In this document: piece by piece, positions 63,241 to 64,000 of the stretch
How the letters are laid out: each line of letters begins with the position of its first letter
Numbering within the stretch: the stretch's first letter is position 1
Assembly: GCF_007290395.2 (NCBI RefSeq)
Contig: NZ_CP041656.2
Location: forward strand, 3,410,001 to 3,474,000
Source: Bradyrhizobium cosmicum
GTDB taxonomy: Bacteria > Pseudomonadota > Alphaproteobacteria > Rhizobiales > Xanthobacteraceae
Length of the DNA: 64,000 nucleotides
Direction of reading: 5' to 3'
Notes under the pieces: model-generated
What the model was told of the DNA's origin: nothing
What the model saw: the letters and a program-made list of their open reading frames with translations, nothing else
Database searches by the model: none
Translations under genes and position numbers: made by a program

Positions 63241-64000
63241 ATGAGTAAGATTGATCCCACCGCACGGGTCGCGGACGGCGCCGTCATCGGCGAGGGCACC
63301 GTGATCGGGCCCTATTGCATCATCGGCCCGCATGTCGTGGTCGGAAAGAACTGCAAGCTGATCGGACAGGTCACGGTCATCGGCCACACGTCGGTCGGCG
63401 ACAACTGCGTGATCTCGCCATTCGCGGTGCTCGGCGGTGCGCCCCAGGATCTCAGCTACAAGGGCGAGCCGACAAAGCTCGAAATCGGCTCGGGTTGCAC
63501 CATCCGCGAAGGCGCGACGATGAACGTCGGCACCATCAAGGGCGGCGCGCTAACGCGCGTCGGCAATGACGGCTACTTCATGAACAACAGTCACGTCGGT
63601 CATGACTGTATGGTTGGCAACAACGTGATCTTCGCGACCTCGGCGACGCTCGGCGGCCACTGCGAGATCGGCGATGCCGTCTATATCGGTGGCTTGTCCG
63701 CGGTGCATCAGTTCACGCGGATTGGCCCCTACGTGATGGTCGGCGGGGTCTGCGGCGTGCGCGACGACGTCATCCCGTATGGCCTCGTCAACGGCCAGTA
63801 TGCGGTGCTGGAGAGCCTCAACCTGATCGGCATGAAGCGGCGCAAGTTCACCAAGCAGCGGCTTGCGACCGTACGAGCGTTCTACCAGAAGCTCTTCCAC
63901 GGTGCGGGCACGTTCGCCGAGCGGCTGGAGGCGGTGCGGCCGCTCGCCGGCGAGGATCCGGCGATCGCCGAAATCCTCGGCTTCATCGGCAAGGGCAAAC
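63241..64000 (+). CDS. lpxA: Acyl-ACP:UDP-N-acetylglucosamine O-acyltransferase, 3' end cut
   Basis: First acylation step of lipid A synthesis. It begins MSKIDPTARVADGAVIGEGTVIGPYCIIG and runs through hexapeptide repeats, with the catalytic His region NNSHVGHDCMVGNN and the C-terminal helical part KFTKQRLATVRAFYQ. The frame stays open to the window edge after 253 codons, close to the usual length of about 260-270, so only the last residues are missing. Promoter expected in the 176 bases after the antisense gene. Confidence 0.96.
   Translation, partial: MSKIDPTARVADGAVIGEGTVIGPYCIIGPHVVVGKNCKLIGQVTVIGHTSVGDNCVISPFAVLGGAPQDLSYKGEPTKLEIGSGCTIREGATMNVGTIKGGALTRVGNDGYFMNNSHVGHDCMVGNNVIFATSATLGGHCEIGDAVYIGGLSAVHQFTRIGPYVMVGGVCGVRDDVIPYGLVNGQYAVLESLNLIGMKRRKFTKQRLATVRAFYQKLFHGAGTFAERLEAVRPLAGEDPAIAEILGFIGKGK

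Noticed and set aside
1..64000. tRNA genes, prophage, integrase or insertion sequences
   Set aside because: No T-loop GGTTCRANYCC context, transposase DDE/HUH motif, integrase or phage structural gene was found.

Overview
The window reads as chromosomal DNA of an alphaproteobacterium in the Bradyrhizobium/Rhodopseudomonas group (Nitrobacteraceae). The clues are GC-rich coding with strong G/C at third positions, the gene order rpsB-tsf-pyrH-frr-uppS-cdsA-dxr-rseP-bamA-lpxD-fabZ-lpxA, a short prolyl-tRNA synthetase followed by lolC-lolD and then dnaE, two small DUF3551 proteins, Omp25/31-type beta-barrels, and palindromic repeats starting with the arm CGTCATTGCGAG. I see no tRNA, rRNA, CRISPR array, transposase or prophage gene. 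The species assignment is by recognition, not by search.

Layout. 1-4046: 3' part of ribonuclease J, methylmalonyl-CoA epimerase, two small membrane proteins, methylthioribose kinase. 4082-13100: accessory metabolism. A GntR-controlled operon with two different ABC permeases, one ATPase, a small membrane protein and a binding protein stands back to back with an iron-type alcohol dehydrogenase. A shortened LysR regulator is divergent from an overlapping RidA / thiazoline-carboxylate-hydrolase-like pair. 13427-17545: ribose-type ABC importer and a single-domain globin, with a terminator hairpin directly upstream of the globin. 18015-25720: an eight-gene copper-handling operon (DUF2946, TonB receptor, BNR-type secreted protein, TlpA-like thioredoxin, PCu(A)C chaperone, small periplasmic domain protein, YcnI, CopC-CopD fusion), related in content to the pcuABCDE copper-starvation operon described in Bradyrhizobium. 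25872-29256: proS, lolC, lolD. 29386-33999: oxidoreductase and its likely XRE regulator, a transglutaminase-like gene broken by an in-frame TGA, an acetyltransferase, an outer-membrane barrel. 34068-39947: a lipid-modification locus with two cyclopropane-synthase-type methyltransferases, DUF1365, a flavoprotein, DUF1295 and DUF2177. Its two arms diverge from a pair of near-identical TGATCC promoter elements that look like targets of an ECF (RpoE/ChrR-type) sigma factor. 40001-43215: MFS exporter, DUF3551 pair, outer-membrane barrel, a 32-residue membrane peptide. 43442-50646: dnaE, an exported beta-carbonic anhydrase, and a caspase-fold protein that has lost both catalytic residues and carries a very long proline-rich tail. 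50854-64000: the conserved translation / isoprenoid / outer-membrane assembly / lipid A block, with a small antisense KTSC-like gene inserted between fabZ and lpxA.

Functionally, the right-hand third is housekeeping: translation factors, UMP kinase, undecaprenyl and CDP-diacylglycerol synthesis, BamA and lipid A acylation. The most interesting accessory material is the sigma-factor-like bidirectional lipid locus, the extended copper operon with its Cys/His-bearing BNR protein, the dead caspase, the two-permease ABC operon, and several short non-coding signals: a 28-base element immediately 3' of two unrelated genes, convergent-gene palindromes, and the hairpin before the globin gene. Start codons were chosen from visible Shine-Dalgarno sequences and gene overlaps. 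No database search was possible.
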